Shown here piece after piece: positions 45,469-54,633 of a DNA stretch of 64,000 nucleotides. The DNA lies in contig NZ_FYAM01000023.1 of assembly GCF_900185645.1 (NCBI RefSeq), positions 992,001 through 1,056,000 of the forward strand, in the 5' to 3' direction. This DNA is from Clostridium sp. BSD9I1. Its GTDB lineage: Bacteria; Bacillota; Clostridia; Clostridiales; Clostridiaceae. The translations under genes were made by a program, and so were the position numbers. The first letter of the stretch is position 1; each line of letters starts with the position of its first letter. The notes beneath the pieces were generated by a model, which did no database searches, was not told the origin of the DNA, and worked only from the letters and a program-made list of their open reading frames with translations.

Positions 45469-46746
45469 TCACTTGATAATTTGTATTGTAGGAAAATTTA
45501 ATACTTTATTTATTACCCTAGAAATTTCCTCGCTTGTGACTTCACTTAAAATTTCGGGCATTTTATATATAATATCATTTGATGAATACATTATTTCGCT
45601 GCAAGCTAAATCCTTCGCTAATTGCACTGACTTCTCTGACCTCAATGCCGTTTTAAGTTCTATATTTTTTATAAGTTTTTTAATTAATTGCTCATTAAAA
45701 ATATAAGTATCTTGTTTAATTTTTTCTATAGAGCTATCTATAAGTCTTACCGCTTTTTCAATATTTTCTCCTGATGTCCCCATAGAAATTTTAAATAATC
45801 TTATTCCTTTTTCTTCTTTTATACTACTTTCGATTTCGTAAGAAAGTCCATTTTGCGTTCTAATTGTATCATATAAAATACTAGAAGTTCCTTCTCCAAA
45901 ATAATTATTAAATACCTTTAAGCAGCCAAGTTCCTTTAGGGATAAATTATGTATTGGATAAGCATATTGTATTTTAGAACCGTTTACGCCCTCTCTAAAC
46001 TTTACAAACATACCTGCATTATTATTTTCGTAAAGATAATTATTACCTATGTCACTTCTATTAAGATACTTATCCTCTAAGCCACATGGCTTAATATTTT
46101 TTAAATTTTCCACATTCTCTTCTATCTCAAAAACATCAAAGCATTTTTCAACTACACTCATAGCTTCTTTCTCTGGAAATCCTGTAACCACAGTTACTAC
46201 CATATTAGATGGCAAATAATATTTGTTATAAAAATCCTTTAGTGTATTTAAGGTAATTTTAGATATACTCTCATGGGTTCCTATTATTAAATCTTTTATT
46301 CTCCTATGCTGAAAAGCATTATGCAATAATTCATCCTCGCAAAACTGATATAAGTCTTCTGACCATTCATTAAGTTCTTGCTTAATTATATCCATTTCTT
46401 CTTTAAAGCCATTTTCAGGGAAGGTAGGCCTTAGAACTATATCAGAAAAAAGTCCTAATCCTTTTTCAAAATCCTCATTTAGAAGGCTGCCATAATAAAC
46501 TACATAGGGGTAATTTGTCATAGCATTTTGAAATCCAAACAATTCATCACATAGCTTATTTATTTCTAGCTCAGTTTTATTTATTGTTCCTTTAAACACC
46601 ATATGTTCTACAGCATGAGCTGTACCTAGTGGGAATCCCTCTTCTTTTATAGCCCCAGCATCTACTCCTATACAAAATGAGGTTATATTTCCTTGAACAT
46701 ATTTATATATAACTTTTAATCCATTTTTCAAGACTTCTTTTATCAA
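45469..46746 (-). CDS. M16 family zinc peptidase
   Basis: A 425-residue insulinase/processing peptidase-like protein. The inverted zinc motif HxxEH is intact ([11 protein letters not shown]) and the distal Glu lies in the region around residues 115-125 ([20 protein letters not shown]). Starts with TTG two bases after the dut stop; GGGAG for this start lies in the last dut codons, so translation is coupled to dut. Bacterial relatives degrade small peptides; function here is not defined. Confidence 0.88.
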   Translation of the reverse strand: MIKEVLKNGLKVIYKYVQGNITSFCIGVDAGAIKEEGFPLGTAHAVEHMVFKGTINKTELEINKLCDELFGFQNAMTNYPYVVYYGSLLNEDFEKGLGLFSDIVLRPTFPENGFKEEMDIIKQELNEWSEDLYQFCEDELLHNAFQHRRIKDLIIGTHESISKITLNTLKDFYNKYYLPSNMVVTVVTGFPEKEAMSVVEKCFDVFEIEENVENLKNIKPCGLEDKYLNRSDIGNNYLYENNNAGMFVKFREGVNGSKIQYAYPIHNLSLKELGCLKVFNNYFGEGTSSILYDTIRTQNGLSYEIESSIKEEKGIRLFKISMGTSGENIEKAVRLIDSSIEKIKQDTYIFNEQLIKKLIKNIELKTALRSEKSVQLAKDLACSEIMYSSNDIIYKMPEILSEVTSEEISRVINKVLNFPTIQIIK

Positions 46747-46748
46747 AA

Positions 46749-47180
46749 TTATACACTCCCTGTAGAGCCAAATCCATTTGCCATTCTATCAGAATCATTT
46801 ACTTCCTGAGCCTCAACGACTTTAACTTTTATCACAGGTTTTATTACCATTTGAGCAATTCTCATGCCTTTTTCTACTTTAAAATCACATTTCCCATGAT
46901 TTATAAGTATTACTCCTATCTCTCCCCTGTAGCCTTCATCCACAGTTCCTGGGGAATTGAGAACAGTAATAGAATTTTTAAGTGCTAAGCCGCTTCTTGG
47001 TCTAACTTGTGCCTCTGTATCCTTTGGAAGTTCTATTACTATACCTGTTTTTATCAAAACTGTTTCACTAGGTTTTATTACCTTTTCCTCCACTGAGCAG
47101 AGATCCATTCCTGCATCACTCTCATGAGCATATCTTGGAAGTACTGCATCCTTATGTATTCTTTTTATTTTAAGTTCCAT
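46749..47180 (-). CDS. dut: dUTP diphosphatase
   Basis: A 143-residue trimeric dUTPase. All five motifs are present: [37 protein letters not shown] and FGSTG near the C-terminus. It keeps uracil out of DNA and makes dUMP. It precedes the M16 peptidase gene in one transcript. Confidence 0.96.
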   Translation of the reverse strand: MELKIKRIHKDAVLPRYAHESDAGMDLCSVEEKVIKPSETVLIKTGIVIELPKDTEAQVRPRSGLALKNSITVLNSPGTVDEGYRGEIGVILINHGKCDFKVEKGMRIAQMVIKPVIKVKVVEAQEVNDSDRMANGFGSTGSV

Positions 47181-47336
47181 TTATATTCCTCCTTATCATT
47201 ACCTCTATTTTATATTCTAAGTAAGTATTTAACAATACTATTATTCCATTTGCGTTTTTTGTCGGATGTGCTATAATATTAATTGAAATGTTATATCCGA
47301 GTATTTTACTTGGAAATAAGTGAAGAGGTGAAATTA

Positions 47337-47792
47337 ATGAATCAGGTAGGATATGTTACACGTGTTAATGGTAATGCAGCTAATGTAATGTTTAAAAGAA
47401 TGTCTGGTTGTGGTGATAACTGTGCATCTTGTGGGGGAAGCTGTGAGGTTCCACCTATGCTTTTAGAAATTGAAAATACAGCTTCTGCAAAGCCTGGAGA
47501 TTCTGTAGAAGTACTTATTGAAGATAATACTTTTTTTAAGCTTACTTTTTTTGCTTATGTATTACCTCTTATATTTATGCTGTCAGGAATCGGAATTGGA
47601 CATGTAGCTTTTAAAGATGATCTTATTTCAATATTTATGGGCTTTGGCTTTTTAGCAGTATCCTATGGAATACTTAGATTAGTTAATAACCATCATGTAA
47701 AAAATAGTAAGCCTTCAGTATCTATGGTAAGAATACTATCAGAAGAAGAGCTTGAAAAAATAGAACTCTTAAGAAAACAGGAAAGCTTTTAA
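47337..47792 (+). CDS. RseC/SoxR-reducing system family membrane protein
   Basis: A 151-residue protein with an N-terminal Cys cluster CGDNCASCGGSC (residues 21-32), likely iron-sulfur binding, a beta-rich section, and two adjacent membrane helices (about 65-110; FFAYVLPLIFMLSGIGIGHV and IFMGFGFLAVSYGILRL). RseC relatives belong to Rnf-linked redox systems. ATG 47337 with GAGGTG is chosen over the longer frame. Single gene, divergent from dut. Confidence 0.88.
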   Translation: MNQVGYVTRVNGNAANVMFKRMSGCGDNCASCGGSCEVPPMLLEIENTASAKPGDSVEVLIEDNTFFKLTFFAYVLPLIFMLSGIGIGHVAFKDDLISIFMGFGFLAVSYGILRLVNNHHVKNSKPSVSMVRILSEEELEKIELLRKQESF

Positions 47793-47821
47793 GGAAATTG
47801 CATAGCAATTTCCTTTTATTT
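47793..47821 (+). terminator. Terminator of the RseC-like gene
   Basis: GGAAATTGC-AT-AGCAATTTCC then TTTTATTTT, beginning at the stop codon. Confidence 0.8.
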
Positions 47822-47901
47822 TGCCCATAACATGGATTTATTATTTGATTTATGCCATCCAGTATGTGCTGCCATTATATATTAGTCAATATCTAATCCA
47901 C

Positions 47902-48291
47902 CTAAGCCATTTTACCAAGCTTTAATTCCTCTAAGACCTTTATGATTTCCTTTAAGCTTTTATCCATACTTATTTGCACCGCTCCAGTTATGGCTCCCTC
48001 TACCAAAGCTGTATCTATTATCTTAACTTTATGCTTTTTATCTTCTGATAAAAATTCCAATGCCATTTCTGCATTCATTAGTGCACTTCCAAGATCAAAT
48101 AGTATTACAACTCCGTCATCAGAATATACATTATTTATACCTTCCAATATAATATCTATGTCTGTTCCAATACTCCCATCTTTAGTTCCTCCTGATGCTG
48201 CTATGGATACCTCTGGAGCCATTTGCAGTGCCAATTCCCTAACCCCTTCAGCAATTTTTTTACTATGAGATATTATAACCATTCCTACCAT
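47902..48291 (-). CDS. dhaM: Dihydroxyacetone kinase phosphotransfer subunit
   Basis: A 129-residue protein with only the EIIA(Man)-like domain: active His in VIISHSKKIAEG, then GGTKDGSIGTD and FDLGSALMNAE. It receives phosphate from HPr and re-phosphorylates ADP held by DhaL. The HPr and EI-like domains fused in E. coli DhaM are absent, as is usual in Gram-positive bacteria. Confidence 0.95.
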   Translation of the reverse strand: MVGMVIISHSKKIAEGVRELALQMAPEVSIAASGGTKDGSIGTDIDIILEGINNVYSDDGVVILFDLGSALMNAEMALEFLSEDKKHKVKIIDTALVEGAITGAVQISMDKSLKEIIKVLEELKLGKMA

Positions 48292-48379
48292 GTAGACACT
48301 CCTATCTTTTAAGTAATAACTAATAAAACAAATAATAATTTTAGTAAAATCTTATTTTATTAAAAAATGAAATTTAATC

Positions 48380-49036
48380 TTACTCCTTGTATATTGCTTT
48401 TTTATTATTATTTATAAAGTATTTGTATATTTCATTTAGCATAAAATAACTTGAAGTTGCTCCTGGATCTTGATGCCCTATGCTTCTTTCTCCTAAATAT
48501 GCCGCCCTTCCCTTAGTTGCAACTATAGATTTTGTATATTCTAATCCTTTAAGTGCTTCATCCTTCATATTTTCTAAAGCTTTTTCGTCAATTAATCCAT
48601 CATCCTTTGATTTCACAAGTGCATTTAATGCAGGTTCTATGGCGTCTATCATAGTCTTTTCCCCTGCCTGAGACTTTCCTCTAGACTTAATTCCTTCTAA
48701 TGCAGCTTTTAACATATTTATGAGATCATAAATATCCATAAACTCCTTATCTATAGCCATTGAAGCTTTCATAAATGCAGTACCATATAAAGGACCAGAT
48801 GCTCCACCTACATTTGAAACTAGTGTCATACCTGTAATTTTTAAAATCTCCGATATACTTTCAGTATTTGTTTCATTCAGTTTTTTTATTACTGCCTTAA
48901 AACCTTTAGACATATTTATACCATGATCTGCATCACCAATATTCGCATCAAGTTCTGTTAGAAATTCCTTATTTTTTTCTATTACTTTAGCAATATTTTT
49001 TATAGTTTCTTTGACTTCATTTACCCCTATCTTCAA
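48380..49036 (-). CDS. dhaL: Dihydroxyacetone kinase nucleotide-binding subunit
   Basis: A 218-residue helical protein that holds ADP/ATP. Landmarks: LDANIGDADHGINM with the metal-binding Asp residues, NVGGASGPLYGTAFMKA, GEKTMIDAIEPAL and RGRAAYLGERSIGHQDPGATSS. The start is TTG; its ribosome site is a tract of nine G residues (49043-49051) placed six bases upstream. An out-of-frame ATG lies between tract and TTG. Confidence 0.94.
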   Translation of the reverse strand: MKIGVNEVKETIKNIAKVIEKNKEFLTELDANIGDADHGINMSKGFKAVIKKLNETNTESISEILKITGMTLVSNVGGASGPLYGTAFMKASMAIDKEFMDIYDLINMLKAALEGIKSRGKSQAGEKTMIDAIEPALNALVKSKDDGLIDEKALENMKDEALKGLEYTKSIVATKGRAAYLGERSIGHQDPGATSSYFMLNEIYKYFINNNKKAIYKE

Positions 49037-49105
49037 CCCATTCCCCCCCCCTTAAGTAACCACTAATTTGTACTACCTTTTATAGCAAATTATATTTATT
49101 AATCA

Positions 49106-50098
49106 TTATTTAAATCCGATAGTATTGGCTGGAGCATCCAACAGTTTTTTAAGTTCATCATCAAGCTTTAACAGTGTTATAGAGCATCCTGCCATTTCTA
49201 ATGATGTCATAAACTCTCCTACATAGGTCTTATATATATTTATTCCCTTTTCATTTAGTATTTTCTGAACTTTATTATTCACTATATACAATTCCATAAG
49301 TGGTGTTGCGCCAAGACCATTTATCATCACTGCAACTTCTTCTCCGAAAGAAACTTTTAAATTCTCTAGTATTTTATGGAGTAACTTTTCTGTTATTTCA
49401 TCAGAGGTTTTCAAAGTTTCCCTGCAAATGCCTGGCTCACCATGTATCCCAACCCCTATTTCCATTTCATCATCTTTTAATGTAAATGTAGGCTTTTTAG
49501 CTTCAGGAACTATACAAGATGTAAGTGCAACTCCCATACTACCCAAGTTTTTTATAACTTTTTCCGCAATATTTTTTACTTCTTCAAGGCTTGCCCCTTC
49601 TTCTGCTTTTGCTCCTGCTATTTTATGAACAAATACCGTTCCTGCAATTCCTCTTCTTCCTATAGTATAAGTGCTATTCTCCACTGCCACATCATCATCT
49701 ACTATAACACTTTCGACTTTAACGCCTTCCATTTCTGCCATATCCTTGGCCATTTCAAAATTCATTACGTCTCCGCTATAGTTTTTTATTATAAGTAAAA
49801 CTCCCTTATCAGATTTCACAGCTTTTATAGCTTCATAAACCTTGTCTGGTGTTGGTGATGTAAATACTGAACCGCATACAGCAGCATCTAACATTCCATA
49901 TCCCACATATCCAGCATGAGCTGGTTCATGTCCGCTTCCACCACCGCTTACTAAGGAAACCTTTTCATTACCAATTGTATTATATCTTATTATAATATTT
50001 TCTCCATCTAGTCTTTTAATATCTTTTGAATGAGCAGCTACCATACCATTTATCATTTCTTCTACAACCTGCTCGGAATTGTTTATTAACTTTTTCAT
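49106..50098 (-). CDS. dhaK: Dihydroxyacetone kinase substrate-binding subunit
   Basis: A 330-residue protein that binds dihydroxyacetone covalently through a His. Landmarks: SGGGSGHEPAHAGYVG, IIKNYSGDVMNFEMA and EIGVGIHGEPGI with the active-site His. First gene of dhaK-dhaL-dhaM; the kinase uses PEP through the PTS. No regulator (DhaS/DhaQ/DhaR) or glycerol dehydrogenase gene is next to it. Confidence 0.96.
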   Translation of the reverse strand: MKKLINNSEQVVEEMINGMVAAHSKDIKRLDGENIIIRYNTIGNEKVSLVSGGGSGHEPAHAGYVGYGMLDAAVCGSVFTSPTPDKVYEAIKAVKSDKGVLLIIKNYSGDVMNFEMAKDMAEMEGVKVESVIVDDDVAVENSTYTIGRRGIAGTVFVHKIAGAKAEEGASLEEVKNIAEKVIKNLGSMGVALTSCIVPEAKKPTFTLKDDEMEIGVGIHGEPGICRETLKTSDEITEKLLHKILENLKVSFGEEVAVMINGLGATPLMELYIVNNKVQKILNEKGINIYKTYVGEFMTSLEMAGCSITLLKLDDELKKLLDAPANTIGFK

Positions 50099-50495
50099 AT
50101 TTCCCCTCCCATATTCTAAATCTGATTTATAATTTTGTATTATGAAATTTCAACGTCATAATAAGATATCCTTTATTTTTACTATATATTACTAAAATTT
50201 TATAATATCCGTGTAACATTTTCCATTTACTGATACTATACTATACATGGAAAATAAATTATATAAATTTAAATTAATTTTTTTAAATTAATTTGATATT
50301 TCCCTGATTTAACTTTATTATACTCTTGTAATTTCTGAAATAAGTAACATACTAATAATAAGTATAATTCTTATATGTTAAATTAAGAATATTTTTAATT
50401 ATATAAATTTCTTAAAAAACCTTATATTCTTTGTGAATATGTTATATAATTCATAATCGAACTATAAATTTATTAAAGTAAAGGGGGTTATTTAT
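50099..50495. other. AT-rich divergent promoter region
   Basis: Region between the divergent dhaK and arginase genes. Very AT-rich, with a short repeat TTAAATTAATTT occurring twice around 50271-50291. No riboswitch, hairpin with T-run or -24/-12 site was seen. Confidence 0.4.
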
Positions 50496-51392
50496 TTGGA
50501 CATTAATTTGATTGGTGTACCACTATTTTATGGCTGCGATAAAAAAGGCGTAGAATTTGGTCCTAAAAAATTAAGAGAAAAAAATATAGCATCTGTATTA
50601 AACAAATATCATAACGTATACGATTTAGGCGATTTATATGTGCCGCAGGTATTGGAAGCTGCGAAGTATGAACATCATCCTAAAATGAAATATTTAAAAC
50701 CTATTATCGAAGTAAATACTAATCTTGCACAACAGGTATATGCATCTTTAAGTTCCGGAAGTTTCCCCCTTGTTGTTGGTGGTGACCATTCATTAGGACT
50801 TGGAAGCATATCAGGTGTTAGTAAATATTATAAAAACTTTGGTGTTATATGGGTGGATGCCCACGGAGATATAAATTCTTATTTAACTTCTCCTTCAGGT
50901 AATATTCATGGAATGCCTCTTGCAGCTGCAATGGGAGAAGGTTTTGATGAACTAACTAATTTATATTTTCATGGAACAAAAGTTAAGCCTGAAAATGTTT
51001 TTATAATTGGTGCAAGAGATTTAGATAAAGGTGAATGTGAACTTATTGAAAAGCTAAACTTAAATGTGTATTCTACTTCTAGAGTTCGCGAAGAGGGTAT
51101 AAATTCCATAATTCAAGATATTTTAGCTAAGCTAAAATCCCAAAACGTGGAAAATGTTCATTTAAGTTTTGATATAGATTGTATTGATTCTTTACTTGTG
51201 CCTGGGACAGGTACTCCAGTTGGAGATGGTATGACCATAGGCGAAGCTAAAACAGTATTAAAATGTCTTGGAGAAAGTAGATTAATAAAATCAATGGATT
51301 TTGTAGAGTTAAATCCAGAACTTGATAAAAATGATGCTACTGCAAACTTAAGTGTAGATTTATTAAATTGGGCATTTAAATATATTAAATAA
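50496..51392 (+). CDS. rocF: Arginase
   Basis: A 298-residue manganese hydrolase making ornithine and urea from arginine. Metal motifs: GGDHSLGLG, VDAHGDINSYLTSPSGNIHGMPLA and SFDIDCIDSLLVPGTGTPVGDG; SPSGNIHGMPLA is characteristic of true arginases rather than agmatinases. The start is TTG with GGGGG upstream. Single gene with a small terminator hairpin. Confidence 0.93.
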   Translation: MDINLIGVPLFYGCDKKGVEFGPKKLREKNIASVLNKYHNVYDLGDLYVPQVLEAAKYEHHPKMKYLKPIIEVNTNLAQQVYASLSSGSFPLVVGGDHSLGLGSISGVSKYYKNFGVIWVDAHGDINSYLTSPSGNIHGMPLAAAMGEGFDELTNLYFHGTKVKPENVFIIGARDLDKGECELIEKLNLNVYSTSRVREEGINSIIQDILAKLKSQNVENVHLSFDIDCIDSLLVPGTGTPVGDGMTIGEAKTVLKCLGESRLIKSMDFVELNPELDKNDATANLSVDLLNWAFKYIK

Positions 51393-51411
51393 AAATTGCA
51401 AAACAATTTTT
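51391..51411 (+). terminator. Arginase terminator
   Basis: AAAAATTG-CAAAA-CAATTTTT, overlapping the stop codon region. Confidence 0.65.
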
Positions 51412-51540
51412 AGTAACCAGTAACCATAGAAGTGCTGCTTTTTCTCAAAAGCCTCCATATACGGTTACTGGTTACTAGCTACTAACTATAAGCCCTAGAC
51501 CTTGCCCCTAATTCCTACTAAATGTTTTGAACATACTTAT
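51412..51540. repeat. Family C imperfect palindrome (AGTAACCAGTAACC type)
   Basis: AGTAACCAGTAACC (51412-51425) pairs with GGTTACTGGTTACT (about 51464-51477), followed by CTA/CTAACTA repeats. Similar wordings occur at 55535-55640 and 63270-63420. These look like short, decaying intergenic repeats distinct from families A and B. Confidence 0.6.
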
Positions 51541-51550
51541 TGGCTACCGT

Positions 51551-52030
51551 TTACCTCTTTGTTATAACCATATGACAACAGTCATCGCCATGAGATAACA
51601 ATTCTGGAAACTCTAGTTTAAGCTCTGGGAAACAACTTACAATGCCAAAGTCTCCATAACTAGCTAATTTACAAAGTGTTTTTATTTCTTCTGGTGAACA
51701 TCCAAGTTTTTTCCAAGCTTCTACAAGTGCACAATGTCTAAACTTTAATTCTCCTACTTTTTCTTCACTTTTTACTCTTTCCATAGCAAAAGCATAAAAT
51801 CCTTGGCCTTCTGAAATCTTATCCACAAGTTCTCCTGGATTTTTTGCATCTGCCATTTTTCTGCCCTTTATTTTGCCAAACTCAGTTATAGCATCATAAG
51901 CCATTTTTTCTGTATCTACTCCTTGTTTCTCTCCAGCTTTAAGTAAAAGATAAAACCAAGTAGCTCTATCCTGTATTGCCAATCTCACAGCCTCAGTTAA
52001 TTCACTTTGTGTATATATTTTTTCTTCCAT
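51551..52030 (-). CDS. L-2-amino-thiazoline-4-carboxylate hydrolase family protein
   Basis: A 159-residue protein matching in style the ATC-hydrolase family (DRATWFYLLLKAGEKQG, GFYAFAMERVK, KFRHCALVEAWKKLGCSPEEI and SHGDDCCHMVITKR at the end). The named activity opens a thiazoline to S-carbamoylcysteine/cysteine in Pseudomonas, but most family members are untested. Conserved Cys and His near the C-terminus (DDCCHM) may be functional. ATG 52030 (GGTGGGG upstream) is preferred over GTG 52042. It lies 105 bases downstream of livF and may be a tail of that operon. Confidence 0.78.
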   Translation of the reverse strand: MEEKIYTQSELTEAVRLAIQDRATWFYLLLKAGEKQGVDTEKMAYDAITEFGKIKGRKMADAKNPGELVDKISEGQGFYAFAMERVKSEEKVGELKFRHCALVEAWKKLGCSPEEIKTLCKLASYGDFGIVSCFPELKLEFPELLSHGDDCCHMVITKR

Positions 52031-52134
52031 AATAAACCCCACCTTTACTTTTTAAATTTAATATATAAATTTTTACCTATATCTTTAATATACATCTATA
52101 CCCTAATTTACTTCATAGCCCTTTAACCTAGCAC

Positions 52135-52851
52135 CTAGCATGAGCTTTCTCCTAAATACGCTTGTCTAACCATATCACTATCTAATAGATTCTTTGCGGT
52201 ATCTGATAAAGCTATTTTACCTGTCTCAAGTACATAGCCCCTATCTGCAATCATAAGTGCCATTCTTGCATTTTGCTCAACTAACAAAATGGTTGTTCCC
52301 ATTTTATTTATTTCTTTTATTAACTCAAATATATTTTGAACAATTATTGGTGCTAATCCTAAAGATGGTTCATCTAAAAGAAGTAGCTGTGGCTTCGCCA
52401 TCATAGCTCTTCCTATAGCAAGCATTTGCTGCTCTCCACCAGATAATGTTCCAGCTATTTGTTTTGTTCTTTCCTTTAATCTTGGAAAAAGGGTAAATAT
52501 CTTTTCAAGCCCTTCTTTTTCTTCTTCTTTAGTCCTTATAAAGCTACCCATCTCAAGATTTTCCAAAACAGTCATCCTAGGAAAAACTTGCCTCCCTTCT
52601 GGTGACATACTGATTCCCATTTTAACAATGTGATTTGTATTTTTATTTGTTATATTTTCATTTTTAAATTGAATTGTTCCTTCAGTGGCTTTAATTAAGC
52701 CACATATTGTTTTCATGGTAGTTGTTTTTCCAGCTCCGTTACTTCCTATTAAAGTTACTATTTCTCCCTTTTCTATATATAAATTAATTCCCTTTACTGC
52801 TTTTATATTTCCATAACTTACATGGACATTCTTAAGTTCTAAAATGGGCAT
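52135..52851 (-). CDS. livF: Branched-chain amino acid ABC transporter ATPase LivF
   Basis: A 238-residue ATPase: Walker A GSNGAGKTT, signature LSGGEQQMLAIGRAMM, Walker B LLLLDEPSLGLAP, switch His replaced by VEQN as is usual for LivF. Last transporter gene in the operon, two bases after livG. Its TAG stop is embedded in GCTAGGTGCTAGG, a family C-like wording. Confidence 0.94.
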   Translation of the reverse strand: MPILELKNVHVSYGNIKAVKGINLYIEKGEIVTLIGSNGAGKTTTMKTICGLIKATEGTIQFKNENITNKNTNHIVKMGISMSPEGRQVFPRMTVLENLEMGSFIRTKEEEKEGLEKIFTLFPRLKERTKQIAGTLSGGEQQMLAIGRAMMAKPQLLLLDEPSLGLAPIIVQNIFELIKEINKMGTTILLVEQNARMALMIADRGYVLETGKIALSDTAKNLLDSDMVRQAYLGESSC

Positions 52852-52853
52852 AT

Positions 52854-53615
52854 TTAAACCCCCTTTCCTAGGTAGGCTTCTATAACCTTTTCATTGCATT
52901 GAATATCCTTAGGAAATCCTTCAGCAATTTTTCGCCCATGATCTATAACATAAATTCTTTCGCATATATTCATAACAAGTTTCATATCATGTTCAATTAA
53001 AAGTACTGTATTCCCTAGCTTTTTAAGTCTCTTTATAAACTTTTTCAACTCTTCAGTTTCATTTTCATTCATCCCTGCAGCTGGCTCATCTAAAAGTAAA
53101 ATTCCTGGATTGCTAGCCAGCGCCCTTGCTATTTCAAGCTTTCTTTGCTCACCATAGGGTAAATTTTTAGAGAGCTCCTCACTTTTATTTTTTAAATCAA
53201 CCATTTCTAGTATTTCTAAAGCCTTTTTTATATTTTCTTTTTCTTCTATCTTATGCCTTTTAGTTCTTAATATAGCATCAAAAGTGTTACTTTTGCATCT
53301 ACTGTGAAGACCAACAAGTACATTTTCTATTACAGTCATTTTCCCAAACAACCTTATGTTTTGAAAAGTTCTAGCAAGTCCACATTTAGTGATTGTATAA
53401 GGTTTTAATCCTGTTATATGATTTCCCTCGTAGATAACTTCACCAGTAGTTGGAGTGTACATTCCTGTAAGAAGATTAAATAACGTAGTCTTTCCTGCTC
53501 CGTTTGGCCCTATAAGCCCTATTATTTCATTATTATCTATATACATATCTATATTTTCTACTGCAACTAATCCACCAAATTTTTTAGTTATATTATTAAT
53601 CTCTAATTTATGCAT
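52854..53615 (-). CDS. livG: Branched-chain amino acid ABC transporter ATPase LivG
   Basis: A 253-residue ATPase: Walker A GPNGAGKTT, LivG-specific RTFQNIRLFGKMTVIENVLVG, signature PYGEQRKLEIARALA, Walker B LLLDEPAAGMNENE and IEHDMKLV. Its start overlaps the end of livM by eight bases (ATGCATAA), implying coupled translation. Confidence 0.95.
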   Translation of the reverse strand: MHKLEINNITKKFGGLVAVENIDMYIDNNEIIGLIGPNGAGKTTLFNLLTGMYTPTTGEVIYEGNHITGLKPYTITKCGLARTFQNIRLFGKMTVIENVLVGLHSRCKSNTFDAILRTKRHKIEEKENIKKALEILEMVDLKNKSEELSKNLPYGEQRKLEIARALASNPGILLLDEPAAGMNENETEELKKFIKRLKKLGNTVLLIEHDMKLVMNICERIYVIDHGRKIAEGFPKDIQCNEKVIEAYLGKGV

Positions 53616-54633
53616 TCTTTCCTACCTCCTCTTCTTTATCATTTTTATTGGAGGTCATCTTATTGATTATCTTCGTAAGATTTATGTCCCCAAATAATCC
53701 TTGAGGTCTTACAAGCATCATGACAACTAGCACTATACCATAAAGCACCATCCTATATTCTTGAACACTTCTAAGTATTTCAGGTATAGATACTAACACC
53801 AGCGCTCCTATTATAGTTCCTGGTATGCTTCCCATTCCTCCAAGTATAACCATACTTAATATTTGAATTGATTCATCAAAAGTAAAGCTTTGTGGGTCAA
53901 TAAAAGTTACATAGTGTGCATAAAAGCTTCCTGCAAGCCCTGCAAAGAAAGCTGATATAGTAAAGGCTAAAAGTTTATATTTAAATATGTTTATTCCCAT
54001 AGCCTCTGCTGCTATATCATCTTCTCTAATAGCTATCATTGCTCTACCTGTTTTTGAGTTTATAATATTTTTAATAACAAATATTGTAATTACAATTAAA
54101 ACCACAATTAAATAATAATAATCTCTATCCTTTTCTATGATAAATCGAAAAATCTTAGGACTTGGTATTCCTGGAATCCCTAAAGGCCCACGTGTTAAAC
54201 CCATCCAATTTAATTCTATAATTCTTGCAATTTCACAAAATCCTAAGGTTACTATTGAAAGATAGGATCCTTGAAGTTTTAATGTAGGGGATCCCAGTAA
54301 AACTCCAAACATAGCAGCCATAATTCCCCCACAAGTTGCTGTTATTAAAAATGAGTACCCAAACTTTAAAGAAAGTAGTGCTGATGTATATGCCCCTATT
54401 CCATAAAAAGCAGCATGTCCTAGAGAAACCTGGCCTGTAAACCCAGTAAGTAAATTTAAGCTAAGTGCTAGTACTATATATATTCCACCTAATATAAGTA
54501 TTCTCATAATATAGGAAGAAAAATTAAGCATCGGTATTGAAACTACTAGTAATATAAATAAAATCATACAAAACTTTTTATATTTTAAAATACGTTCTAT
54601 AATTTTTCTCAAAGTAGATTTCACCTTTCTCAC
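53608..54633 (-). CDS. livM: Branched-chain amino acid ABC transporter permease LivM
   Basis: A 341-residue membrane protein with about nine to ten helices, GYIVL-like FSSYIMRILILGGIYIVLALSLNLLTGFTGQVSLGHAAFYGIGAYTS and the late coupling segment REDDIAAEAMGINIFKYKLLAF. Start is GTG right after the livH stop; a second GTG at 54624 with AGGTGAG upstream is possible. Confidence 0.93.
   Translation of the reverse strand: MRKVKSTLRKIIERILKYKKFCMILFILLVVSIPMLNFSSYIMRILILGGIYIVLALSLNLLTGFTGQVSLGHAAFYGIGAYTSALLSLKFGYSFLITATCGGIMAAMFGVLLGSPTLKLQGSYLSIVTLGFCEIARIIELNWMGLTRGPLGIPGIPSPKIFRFIIEKDRDYYYLIVVLIVITIFVIKNIINSKTGRAMIAIREDDIAAEAMGINIFKYKLLAFTISAFFAGLAGSFYAHYVTFIDPQSFTFDESIQILSMVILGGMGSIPGTIIGALVLVSIPEILRSVQEYRMVLYGIVLVVMMLVRPQGLFGDINLTKIINKMTSNKNDKEEEVGKNA

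Noticed and set aside
47283-47336. Longer N-terminus of the RseC-like protein
   Set aside because: The ATG at 47337 has a GAGGTG site and starts at the conserved region; the upstream part is non-conserved leader.
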